From assembly GCF_963676685.1 (NCBI RefSeq), contig NC_092357.1, forward strand, positions 22,348,647-22,412,646: 64,000 bases of DNA, read 5' to 3'. How positions within the stretch are numbered: the stretch's first letter is position 1; every line of letters begins with the position of its first letter. This document shows, in pieces, positions 1 to 9,974 of the stretch. Source of the DNA: Mytilus edulis. Taxonomy: Eukaryota > Mollusca > Bivalvia > Mytilida > Mytilidae. The position numbers and the translations under genes are program-made. The notes below the pieces were generated by a model. The model was not told the DNA's origin. It did not search any database and saw only the letters and a program-made list of their open reading frames with translations.

Positions 1-175
1 TTCGCGAGTAGAAAAATATCGCGAAGTTAAATCGTCGCGAATATGTAAAACTTGGATCTTTCCGTATTTAACAACATCAAGTTAATTAGAAAACCGCGAA
101 TTTAAATTGCCGCGAAATGGACTCGAAAGGGCTAAACGCGAAATAAAGTATCCGCGAAAATAAGTTGGTTTACAG
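1..175. mobile_element. Mariner-like MITE, truncated by window edge
   Basis: Right part of a short non-coding element rich in TCGCG and CGCGAA motifs. It ends in AAATAAGTTGGTTTACAG followed by TA (176-177). A complete copy in the other orientation lies at 47560-47750, with inverted ends and TA on both sides, which is why I class this as mariner-like. The left end is outside the window. Confidence 0.65.
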
Positions 176-177
176 TA

Positions 178-838
178 GATACATTTATATTTTCGAAACA
201 ATTATCATTTCCGGTAAACCTGAACTTTTTTTAAAAATCTATTTTTCCACGATGTTTCTTTCTGATCCTTTCAAGGTTTTTTTTTCACTTCGCATGACCA
301 TTATTATCATGTTACTGTCTTAATTAAGAAATAATTCATGGAAGCCATAGATTTGTTGGAAATTTACACATGGCCTGGGCCGTGATATTCGAATTTTATC
401 CTGAGCGTAAGCATGAATTATTTCGATTCTAATAGGACAAATAAGTCCATTCAAATACTGAAGCGAGGGTGGGTTATGCCGTGTGTGTAGCTGTTCTTTT
501 TTACTCCTTGTTAGATAAAGCTCAAATATTCTCATAAATCTTTAGCTTGTATTGTTTTAAATTAGTTCGTTATTAACCACTTGAAAAAATATGTTTAATT
601 CTCAAACCAAATATTTTCGATTTCTAATTTACATGTTTTCTCGTAAGCTACTGTTAAATCCAAAATTGACATTTCATAACGAAGGAGTTGCAATGTTGAC
701 TCGCTGAAATCAGTTAAAATGCAAATACTGAATAGAAAAGAAAATGAAATAAAACCTACCTCAGAATTCCATTTTAATACAATATTATACGAACTTCGAT
801 GGTTACAAAATAGTTTTATATTTTTGTGACATAAAATC
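178..838. other. No gene recognised
   Basis: AT-rich sequence with only short spurious reading frames. The missing downstream exons of the lectin gene at 2153-3499 would be expected in this direction, but no lectin C-terminal half is recognisable here. Confidence 0.5.
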
Positions 839-972
839 GTAACATAAATATCAAACTTATTTCCATCCCTTAATGAACCCCTGATTGTGGAGAAAGTGTT
901 CCATGATGAAATTGACATTGCACAAAATATAGCTGTGTTACTATATTTAGGAAATAAACACAACTAGTTGCA
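839..972 (-). other. Block conserved with 45106-45237; possible exon or old repeat
   Basis: About 134 bp closely matches 45106-45237, which lies in intron 6 of the large lectin gene, in the same orientation. On the minus strand one frame stays open in both copies and most differences are mild replacements (IFCAMSISSWNTFSTIRGSL here; SST to STW-type and R to N changes there). That frame could be an old exon of the lectin family. A 2-nt indel just inside a possible AG acceptor breaks the frame in one copy, so an intronic remnant of the duplicated gene or a repeat is equally possible. Confidence 0.35.
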
Positions 973-1605
973 GCATATTAATTCTTTTTATTATGCATCC
1001 GAATAAGAATAAAAGTTTTTTTGTCTTTTGTTTTATTGCAATTTCTAATACGATAAAATCGGCAAAGCGTTTGCAAATAGGTTAAAATACATGTGGATTT
1101 ACGTGGGAGGTATATTGTAACATCCATTATTATGTATATCTCTGAGTCTGCGCTAAGTATAGATATATCGAGAATTTTCACACGGTGTTGTTTACAAAGC
1201 GAAAGAAGCACGTCATATTAGAATTAATATTAGTTAATATGCAGGCAAGTTTTTAAATCAGAATTCAACATCTAAGATAATTCATCCTTGCCGATTCATC
1301 ACCGGATGAAGATATATTTCGACGGTGAACTATTTTCAAATATCACTACAGCAATACAAACTTATCTTTAAAATTTGTTCCACTACATAATTATGTGTTT
1401 TGTTTTTATTTACTGAAAAAAAAAGATCTACAGGTACATGTAATATTTTATATACTTTCTGTTTTGATTATTTCCTCTAAAATGACTTTACAATACTATT
1501 GCTGTTCATAAGGATCATTGAAACGTTGCATAATATGCGCTTTAAATCGCACATATGTTTAGAGAGGAATACACTGTTATGTTTAATGTTCAATGGAATA
1601 AGAAT

Positions 1606-1892
1606 TGTGGTATGAGTGTCAATGAGACAACTCTCCTTCCAAGTCACAATTTATAAAAGTAAATAATTATACATTGTAGGTCTTAAACACGGAGCTTTGG
1701 CTCACACCGAATAACAAGCTATAAAGAGCCCCAAAATGTACTAGACAATGTGAAACCATTCAAACGGGAAAACCGACGGTCTCATCTATATAAAATCCGA
1801 AAAACGAGAACCACTTATGAACCACATCAACAAACGGCAATCCCTGAACATCAAGTTCCTCACTGAAGACAGGTGCAAACAAATGCAGCGAG
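1606..1892 (+). repeat. Interspersed repeat family A
   Basis: About 290-bp repeat starting near TGGTATGAGTGTCAATGAGAC and passing through a CCATTCAAACGGGAAAACC motif. Related copies occur at 2605, 2990 (reverse), 10640, 25590 (reverse), 39995, 48095 (reverse), 56265 (reverse) and 58780 (reverse). Non-coding and unclassified; I recognise it as typical of mussel DNA from memory only. Confidence 0.7.
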
Positions 1893-2030
1893 TTTAAACT
1901 TTTTGATATGTACCAACCTTTAATCGTACCTGAAACAATAGTGTTACAGAATGGAACATAGAAAAAATGTTTACTTACAAATATCCTCAAAAGCACACCA
2001 ACATATTGAATATGTTCCATTTTCATTCAA

Positions 2031-2062
2031 GACTTACTGGATTGTGAGATATTGTTCCACTT
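2031..2062 (-). pseudogene. Partial duplicate of the 3' end of the lectin exon at 2153-2294
   Basis: About 31 bp is nearly identical to the low-coordinate end of the neighbouring lectin exon and its splice donor. Read on the minus strand it gives EQYLTIQ followed by GTAAG. Only the exon end and donor are copied, the same kind of event as in the array at 40640-41730. Confidence 0.55.
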
Positions 2063-2152
2063 ATTTTCATGACGTTACAATATTTCATTCTGAAGAAAAC
2101 AAGACCATTTTGACCGATGAAAAACTTATATCATTAAAATTTTAATACTTAC

Positions 2153-2294
2153 TGGCTGATGAGATATTGTTCCGCTGATTTTTGCAGTCCGATATTATCT
2201 AACTTTGCTAATTCCATACCAATACTTTTACAAAAGTCAGTGGCACCATTATAATTCATTCTTATGTTATTGATATGAAAATATGCTCCAAATC
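2153..2294 (-). CDS. C-type lectin exon 2 (partial gene): first half of a CTLD
   Basis: A 142-bp internal exon between a TTTTAG acceptor and a CA/GTAAGTA donor, entering in phase 1 and leaving in phase 2. It encodes the N-terminal half of a C-type lectin-like domain: a YFHINN strand, a conserved Cys in TDFCKSIG, the ELAKLDNIG segment, and the helix ending SAEQYLISQ. It has exactly the length and phases of the exon at 51029-51170 in the complete lectin gene, and about half of its residues match. Joined to the signal-peptide exon at 3439-3499 it forms the start of a secreted lectin. The exon for the second half of the domain is not found to the left, so the gene either continues beyond the window or is a fragment. 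Carbohydrate specificity cannot be judged because the EPN/WND half is missing. Confidence 0.8.
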
Positions 2295-2604
2295 CTAAAA
2301 CATAAACGGATTATAAACACTTTTTCATTTATCAATGACGTCAATACAACACAGTTTCGCGGAAATTTTACGTTGTCCACTCAAAATTAAAATTCAAAAT
2401 GATTGATTTTACCCTAAATATTTCATTTAGAACAGTTATAAGAGTTGCAGTATATAAAGAACAACCATACATTGTCTCAAAATATGCATTTTATCTGTAC
2501 TCGACCTGAAACAAGTAGAAACGCTGGGCACAGCTTCCTGTTTCTAAGCTTCGTATAAATAGCATTTATATTTCGAGACAATGTATGGTTATTCTATATA
2601 TAAA

Positions 2605-2860
2605 TCGGAAGATGAGGTATGACTTCCATTGAGGTAACTCCCTATCCATATCACAAAGTCTAAAAAATACGGCCTTCATTACGGAGCCTTTGGTCACGTA
2701 GAACAGCAAGATATAAAGGCTCAAAATGCCAAGTGCTAAACATGTTAAACAATTCAAACAGAAAAACCAACGACCTCATCTATATGCAAACGCGAAACGA
2801 GAAACATATGATCCAAACTAAAATAACGACAACCACTGAACAACAGGCTACTGAATATGT
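2605..2860 (+). repeat. Degenerate copy of repeat family A in the lectin intron
   Basis: Matches family A in order (GAGGTAACTCCCTATCCATA, then GCAAGATATAAAGGC, then AACAATTCAAACAGAAAAACC) but with many substitutions. It lies in the intron between the exons at 2153 and 3439. Confidence 0.6.
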
Positions 2861-2989
2861 ATAAAATTATATATGCAGTTTATGCCTGTCCCACATATAC
2901 AGGTTGAACTTGGCGCAATAGCTTGGTACCAACGACGTAATTGATCTGAATTGCAAATATTTGGTGAGCTCGCTATTTAGGCATTATAT

Positions 2990-3150
2990 TATTATGTGGT
3001 GGGCACTTAATAGCTTGCTGTTCGGTGTGAGCCATGACTCATGGTACATATTGTTGAAGACCGCACCTTGAGCTATAATAGTTTACTTTTAGAAATTGTG
3101 ACTTTTATGGAGAGTTGCCATTAGCACTCATACCATATCTTCTTCATTTT
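2990..3150 (-). repeat. Reverse-oriented partial copy of repeat family A
   Basis: Contains TAGCTTGCTGTTCGGTGTGA and ends near CATACCATATCTTCTT, the reverse complement of the family A start. Same intron as the copy at 2605 but opposite orientation. Confidence 0.65.
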
Positions 3151-3438
3151 TAACACATTGTTTGATTTTAAATTTCTAGAGAAAACAAACATTAAATATG
3201 TTTCCATTCAAAATAAGGGATAAACAAATTTCTTGTTCTTGTTAGTAATTGTAAAAGTAGGTTTTTTTTAACATTAAGATCGCAAAAATATAATGTTTGT
3301 TCTCCCACTACCATGCCGTTTCATCACCCTTCTCTCATTCACTGGAGATGAATTTTCAATGCCATAAGTCAGGCATGATTGATGTTCTTGGCAAATGTTA
3401 ACCTCTCGTCACAGTTTTATACTATGAAATTTACTTAC

Positions 3439-3499
3439 CATTTATCATGACAATCGGCATCAACAAAATCCATATTCTCAATAGTTTTATTGCATCCAT
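3439..3499 (-). CDS. C-type lectin exon 1 (partial gene): signal peptide
   Basis: A 61-bp first coding exon. It reads MDAIKLLRIWILLMPIVMIN and splits a Gly codon at the GTAAGT donor. A short charged start followed by a run of Leu, Ile, Met and Val is a typical secretion signal. It is equal in length and clearly similar to exon 1 of the complete lectin gene at 51936-51996, which starts MDRVNLFRIGFLFIQ. The start is the only ATG giving a signal peptide in frame with the exon at 2153. A decayed retroelement begins about 290 bp upstream, so the promoter may have been disturbed. With exon 2 it is a paralogue of the large lectin gene. Confidence 0.75.
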
Positions 3500-3789
3500 T
3501 ACTGGAATTGAAAGTTTTTAGTTTGAAATTGACACAAAATACATATGTGGAGAGAAGTATTTTAAAACAATTGGAACACAGCACCAATGTTTGACAGCAA
3601 GAGTCATTAGCGTTGATTTTTAAAATACGTCTTTACTTCTGTCGAAATCGATACTATGGTGTCAATATTTATTTCTGTAATTGTCATTTTTATCAAACTA
3701 AATTAAATTTATTGTAATACAATTTGTGACAAATTTGTACAACGTGTAATAATATAGATTTTTTTAGGCTCGCGTTTACAGAGAATAAC
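3500..3789. other. Putative promoter side of the partial lectin gene
   Basis: Sequence between the signal-peptide ATG and the retroelement relic. No clear TATA box or other element could be picked out. Confidence 0.3.
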
Positions 3790-5527
3790 TTTTCGAGTGT
3801 CAAGAACTCGTTGGAAGTACTTGATAAATTGCATGCTTATAGTGGTGATTTTGAATCTGTTCAAAGTTTTGATTTTTCTACCCCGTATACCACATTGCCT
3901 TACATTCTCATTAAGAAAAAAATCACACCTAATGGGCATTTAAAAGTCAGAATGTGAATATATATGTTCAAACTCTTTTAGATCATTTTTTAGTAGCAAT
4001 AAACAAAACAAAAACTGTGTCAATTGGACATGCTTTGATACTATATATGCCCTTGAATTTTTACTAGATAACATTTTTGTTCGCTTTGGAGATTCCGTAT
4101 ATCGTCAGGTTATCAGAATTCCAATGGGAACTAACTGTGCACCACTTATTGCGGACCTGTTTTTGTATTGCTATGAGTTAATTTATGACAAAAATCAGCA
4201 AAGACCAATCGAAACAACATCTGATAAACAAATTTAATAAAACATTTAGATATTTGGATGATATATTGGCTCTCAATAATGACGACTTCAGTATGTATAC
4301 TAAAGAAACTTATCCTGTTGAACTTACTTAAAATAAGGCTTATACTAACAATGACCACTGCCCTTTCCTCGATCTTGATATCTATATCACTAACGGAAAG
4401 CTTAATACTAAAATTAATGATAAAAGAGATGATTTTTCATTTCCTATTGTTAATTATCCATTTTTAGATGGTGAAGTTCCTTTGTCACCATCTTACGGTG
4501 TTTATATATCTCAACGTGTACGATTCACTCGTGTATGTCACAAAGTTTTAGATTTTAACGAGAGAAATTTATGTATTACTGAAAAATTATTACACCAGGG
4601 TTTTCGATATCATAAACTAGTCATAACATTTACTAAATTTTATCATCGGTATAAGGACATCATTCGTAATGCAGACTTCTTATAAGTTCAGGTATTTCAC
4701 AGCCAATTGTTTATGGAAATATTCTTTATCAAGCACAAACATGTCAGTATTTACCTCAGAAACTAACAAAACCTTTAAATATACTTATTAAGAAGGGATA
4801 TAGTTAGGATACTGTTATCAGGTCATTAAAGACTGCATATTTTGGCGTTAATATTAATTTACTTATAGTGTCTTTGCATCTGAACTAAACACATGTATTA
4901 CAAAAACAGTTGTCGGCATGACACGGGTTATGTTCTTCTCATATATGTTATAATGGTATAATACTAAACCCCTAACGGGAAGGATTGTGCCTGATATTTT
5001 TATGATGAAATCATAATATTTCAATCAGTCAAATTTAAGTCTGGAGCTGGCATGTCAGTTAACTACTACTAGTCTTGTTATTTATGTATTATTGTCATTT
5101 TGTTTATTTTCTTTGGTTTCTTCTTCTGACATCAGACACGGACTTCTCTTGAACTGAATTTTAAATGTGTGTATTGTTATGCGTTTACTTTTTTACATTG
5201 GCTAGAGGTATAGAGAGATGGTTGAGATCTCATAAACCTGTTTAACCCAGCAGCATTTTTGCGCCTGTCCCAAGTCAGAAGCCTCTGGCCTTTGTTAGTC
5301 TTGTATTATTCTAATTTTAGTTTCTTGTGTACAATTTAGAAATTAGTATGGCGTTCATTATCACTGAACTAGTATATATTTGTTTAGAGGCCAGCTGAAG
5401 GATGCCTCTGGGTGCGGGAATTTCTCGCTACATTGAAGACCTGTTGGTGACCTTCTGCTGTTGTTTTTTCTATGGTCGGGTTGTTGTCTCTTTGACACAT
5501 TCCCCATTTCCATTCTTAATTTTATTC
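3790..5527 (+). mobile_element. Decayed reverse-transcriptase retroelement with 3' tail (family D)
   Basis: In three frames broken by stops and frameshifts, the first 900 bp shows a reverse-transcriptase core: an SFDFSTPYTTLPY palm motif, then IPMGTNCAPLIADLFLYCYE, then the catalytic box FRYLDDILALNN near 4240-4280, then FLDLDIYITNGKL and DKRDDFSF blocks up to about 4690. The non-coding tail ends at CTCAATTTTATT-type sequence near 5527. The YLDD core and the conserved downstream blocks suggest a Penelope-like or related non-LTR element, but no GIY-YIG endonuclease or LTR is visible, so the class is open. It is not functional. Truncated copies of the tail recur at 5626, 23780, 31055, 33832/35876 and 63352. 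Confidence 0.75.
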
Positions 5528-5625
5528 ATTTATTTGATGTGTTTGAGCTTTTGATTTTGTCATTTGATTAGGGACTTTCCTTTTTGAATTTTTCCCACAG
5601 TTCAGTAATTTTGTAATTGTACGTA
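5528..5625 (+). repeat. Interspersed repeat family E fragment
   Basis: Contains TTTGAGCTTTTGATTTTGTC and AGGGACTTTCC motifs that recur at 30460-30545 and 53735-53925. It separates the two tandem retroelement 3' ends. Confidence 0.5.
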
Positions 5626-6555
5626 TCATAACATTTACTAAATTTTATCATCGGACGGGTATAAGGACATCATTCGTAAATATAAGTCAACATACAGACT
5701 TCTTATACGTTCAGGTATTTCACATCCAATATTTTATGGAAATATTCTTTATAAATCACACAAAAATGTCAGTATTCACCTCAGAAGCTTACAAAACCTT
5801 TAAATAGACTTATTAAGAAGGAATAAAGTTACGATACTGTTGTCAGGTCACTAAAGATTGCATATTTTGGCGTTAATATTGATTCACTTATAGGGTCTTT
5901 GCATAGGAACTAAACACATTTATTATTAATAAACCAATTGTTGGCATGACACGGCTTATGTTCTTCTCATATATGTTATGATGGTATGATACTAAACCCC
6001 TCACTGGGAGGATTGTGTCTGACATTCATATGATGAAGACATAATTTTTCAATCAGTTTAATTGAAGTCCGGAGCTGGCATGTCAGTTAACTGCTAGTAA
6101 TCTGATGTTATTTATGTATTATTGTCATTTTGTTTATTTTCCTTGGTTACATCTTCTGACATCAGACTCGGACTTCTCTTGAACTGAATTTTAAATGTGC
6201 GTATTGTTATGCGTTTACTTTTCTGCATTGGCTAGAGGTATAGGGGGAGGGTTGAGATCTCACAAACCTGTTTAACCCCGCCGCATTTTTGCGTCTGTCC
6301 CAAATCAGGAGCCTCTGGCCTTTGTTAGTCTTGTATTATTTTAACTTTTAGTTTCTTGTGTACAATTTGGAGGTTAGTATGGTGTTCATTATCACTGAAC
6401 CAGTATATATTTGTTTAGGGGCCAGCTGAAGGACGACTACGGGTGCGAGAATTTTTCGTTGCATTGAAGACCTGTTGGTGGCCTTCTGTTGTTGTCTGCT
6501 CTATGGTCGGGTTGTTGTCTCTTTGGCACATTCCCCATTTCTATTCTCAATTTTA
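5626..6555 (+). repeat. Tandem second copy of the retroelement 3' end
   Basis: Repeats 4620-5527 with an offset of about 1006 bp. It starts at TCATAACATTTACTAAATTT inside the coding part and runs through the same tail to the same end. It keeps short segments missing from the first copy (ACGGG after ATCATCGG, and a 14-bp segment after TTCGTAA). The first copy is therefore a deleted version, not the exact parent. Confidence 0.75.
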
Positions 6556-7354
6556 TTTCATTATCATAGCTTCTTCCTAATTTTCTCTGGTTTTTTTTTG
6601 TGTTTTTTTTTTTTGTGTTTTGGTTTTTGTCATTTGAACCAATTGTTAGCCAAATGGTTGAATTCTTGAATTCCTTTGAAATACGAAAGAAAATGATTCC
6701 CATTTTCCATTGTATTGCAGGACTTAATTTTAACACTTTTGCACAATCCATTTGTAAAGACTTAATATTTGAATGAAATAAAATTGAAATGTAATAAACA
6801 TAAATTCAATTATTCAACTAGGTTTTAAGGTGCTGTGAGCGAGAGGGTCAGATCAATATCAATATACTCTTTTATAACATATCAAAAAGTAAAACAATAA
6901 ACCAAACACCAATAAAGAGGGAGGTCATAAAAACTGACAAAGTCAAATGAACAGAATGAAGACAAATATAACCATATGCACAAGCAATGCACTAGGTTAA
7001 AAATACGATAGTGGAATATAAATACCCTGTCACTTCAAAATTCACTAGAACAAACCCGCGAAATCGCGGGAATATACAGCTTGTCAACTGTTGTAGGAGG
7101 ATTTTTTGTAAAAGATAACATGTATGGAGAATTTCATAAAAGGTATCAAAAGCCCTGTCCCTTTTTCCAAAGTCCAATATTTGTTTCCTTTCTGTCAAAT
7201 TCAATTATTTTCGTGTTTCTGGCCTCAGATCAGAATTATTCTTCTCCTTTGCTACAATGCTTTTTTTTTGTTGGTAAAAGTCAAATCAATGGTAGGATGT
7301 GAATCATGTATAAATGACTAAGACCGGCTAAGGCTAATTTGAGGGGTGGTTGGA
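6556..7354. other. No gene; T-rich and short palindromic sequence
   Basis: Holds long T and TTTTG runs (6590-6630) and a hairpin CCCGCGAAATCGCGGG near 7056-7071 (7-bp arms, 2-nt loop). No credible coding region. Confidence 0.4.
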
Positions 7355-7515
7355 GGGGTCCTGATCCCGAAATCCCGGGCTTAAAACCATGAAATCCCGA
7401 GATGCAGAACGTAAAGAAATTCATATCCCAAAATCGAAAAATATATTCCCGGATCCCGTAAGAATCACTCCCCAAATCCCGAGCTTAAAAACACCCAATC
7501 CCGACGCCCAGAAAA
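7355..7515. repeat. Diverged ATCCCGA-motif repeat
   Basis: The motif ATCCCGA/AATCCCG recurs irregularly through about 160 bp, separated by CTTAAAA-type spacers. Non-coding, probably an old short satellite or MITE interior. Confidence 0.45.
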
Positions 7516-7589
7516 AGGTCCTGTCTTCCTCTAATTTCTACCATACTTACATTTTTGCCAAATCACTATTTTCCCTTTCAACAATTAAT

Positions 7590-7714
7590 TTGTATGCCCC
7601 ATTTATGGGCATTATGTTTTCTAGTCTGTGCATCCGTGCGTTCGTTCGTTCAGTCGTCCGTCTGTCCCGTTTCAGGTTAAAGTTTTTGGTCGAGGTAGTT
7701 TTAGATGAAGTTGA
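7590..7714 (+). repeat. Interspersed repeat shared with 43215-43326
   Basis: Contains CATTTATGGGCATTATGTTT, a run of CGTTCGTTCAGTCGTCCGTC and AACTTCATC-type sequence. The reverse complement of the same order appears at 43215-43326 (ACTTCGACCATTAACTTTAA, GGACGGACGGACAGAC, CATAATGCCCATAAATGGG). Confidence 0.6.
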
Positions 7715-8345
7715 GCATGTTTTACTTATTTTAATATATATGCAAGTGGTATGACCCCTTAAATAGTAAACATTTAAAAAAAAAACAGACATACTAACAT
7801 AGAAAGTCCCTGGCAGAATACAGTCTCTCTATATATTAAAGTGGTATATTCGTAGTTTACATGTAGATAAACGTGAAAAATAATTGTCCTCTCTATAATA
7901 GGTGTGGTTCTTGCGATCTGTCACCAAAAAAGTGTCCTCTCTAAAGAGGTATAATAGTTATGATTCTTGCGATCTAAACACCATGATATGGAGAACGTTC
8001 TGAATGGCTTATTTATTTTTCATATTTGTTATCTATCATACGATTGGTTGTACTTGTGTCACATGTTTTACTAATTTTAATATATATGCAACTGGTATGA
8101 CCCCTTCAATAGTAAACATTTTAAAGAAAACAGTAGACAGAACACAGAGAGCCTCTGTATATTAAAGTAGTAAAATCGTAGTTTACTTGTAGATAAACGC
8201 GAAAAACAATTGTCCTCTATAAGGAGGTATTATAGTTGTGGTTCTTTCGATCTAAACACCATGATATGGAGAACGCTCTGATTGGCTTATTTATTTTTTC
8301 ATTTTTGTTATCTATCATACGATTGGTTGTATTTGTGCATGTTTC
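7715..8345. repeat. Two direct tandem copies, period about 347 bp
   Basis: Copy 1 (7715-8061) and copy 2 (8062-8345) share TTTTAATATATATGCA, GGTATGACCCCTT, TCGTAGTTTAC, GATCTAAACACCATGATATG and ATCATACGATTGGTTGTA in the same order. Copy 1 contains an extra internal repeat of the TCCTCTCTATAA...GCGATCT segment (7888-7973). Non-coding. Confidence 0.75.
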
Positions 8346-9974
8346 AAACCGGAAGTGTTATCTATGACTAAAAGTCAGTCTGATGACGGAATCATATCCG
8401 GACTCCTTTTTTGTCGTTTTTCTCCCAAAATAACTCAATCTGAATAATCATAAGAATGGATGACAAATGCAACTATGCAAGTTACCTATAGGACACAGAG
8501 GCATGATGATTGATTTATGGTGGAAGGAAGAGACACACAAAATGAGGTCTTCTCGTTTAATAGTATAGATACGAATAAAATAAGCATAATAACACGACGA
8601 AACACTAAATGAAAACTGTACAGTAAAATAAAAGATAAACACCTTTAGCATTGAATATAACACATGGTCTCATGTTTATGTAATTTAAATATCACGAACA
8701 ACGCAATTTGTTAAGAAAAAAGAAAAAAACGCACCTACAGCTGACAGCTTTTGATACCTCGTTTTATACAATAAATAATTGATATTATAAGGCGGATAAC
8801 CATATTACTGGCATGAATTTATGAATATCGCGTTATCAAAAAAAGGGGGGCGGGTCATTTGAAGAAGGAATGGTTTCCCATATAATACTTTCCGGTTAAA
8901 TAGGATGACTGATTGTTTAATTTAAGTTTTTGGTTTGCAATATTTTGGTTTCGAGCATCCCCGAAGAGACATAAATTGTCTAAAAAAAGTGCGTACCGGG
9001 TGCAGTAACATTGGTACCGTTTATATTACTACAGCATAACGATAAAAAATTATCATTACCTTGATGAGCATTTTTTAATCATTATATAACTTCAATAGTC
9101 AAAGATATATTTAATTAAGATATAACACAAATATATCTTTTTAATTTCTAATTTTGTTTAAAAAACATTGAGAAGAATTTGATACAAGTTTAGTCTGTTT
9201 AAAAAAAAGTGTGGCTAATATAATATACGACGAAATGTGATTAATATGCGAAATAAAAGCAGACAAATTTTGATACAGTAAAAAAAAAATTTTTTTAATA
9301 TTCTTACCTGATATCAACAATAATTGATTCACTTTCGATAATCTAAAAATGAATATTAGAGTGTTGTACTTGTTATTTAAAGGTGTTATATTGACGTAAA
9401 CAATTACGGCTGACAAAATGATATAAGTAAATCGATAATCTTTTCTGATCAGCACAGAGTAAACATCACACGTGACTTTCTCAAATCCAGGATGAGCAAT
9501 TTCATAATTCCTTCCTTACTTTACTTATGAATTTTGAGTTTAACTTAGTAAACTAAGTTCTTGCAACACAATTATTATCAATGCAACATTTAAACCCCGT
9601 AAACACTATATTAAATTAACGGCAGCATATATTAAATTAACGACAGCAAAAGGGATATTAGTGTATTTAGCTATGTTGAAAGACCTGCATAATGAGAAAT
9701 GACAAGAATACAAACTGTTTGGGGGGGGGGGGAAATCGGTGCAATTTGAATAAAATGACGTTTTTTTTAGAAAATACGAACAGTTGGTTGATGTAGAATT
9801 CCGCCGAAGCAGTCAATCAAGAGTGCGGTGAAGATTTTAAGACTTTGAAATAATGCAACTGTGATTGAAAAGAATGTAAATGTATACAGTGGAAAGATGC
9901 GAGCTTCGATTTTGGCGCTTACATTTTTGTTTTGTTAAGATGGGAAATTCCAAACTGTTTTATTATTCATTAAA
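8346..9974. other. No gene; scattered repeat fragments
   Basis: Contains a fragment like the repeat at 14430 (GAGCATCCCCGAAGAGACAT to ATTGGTACCGTTTAT, 8953-9026) and a run of 12 G (9721-9732). Elsewhere AT-rich with no credible coding region. Confidence 0.4.

Noticed and set aside
7389-7754. Open frame of 121 codons across the ATCCCGA and CGTTCGTTCAGTCG repeats
   Set aside because: It runs through two unrelated repeats and has no protein-like features.
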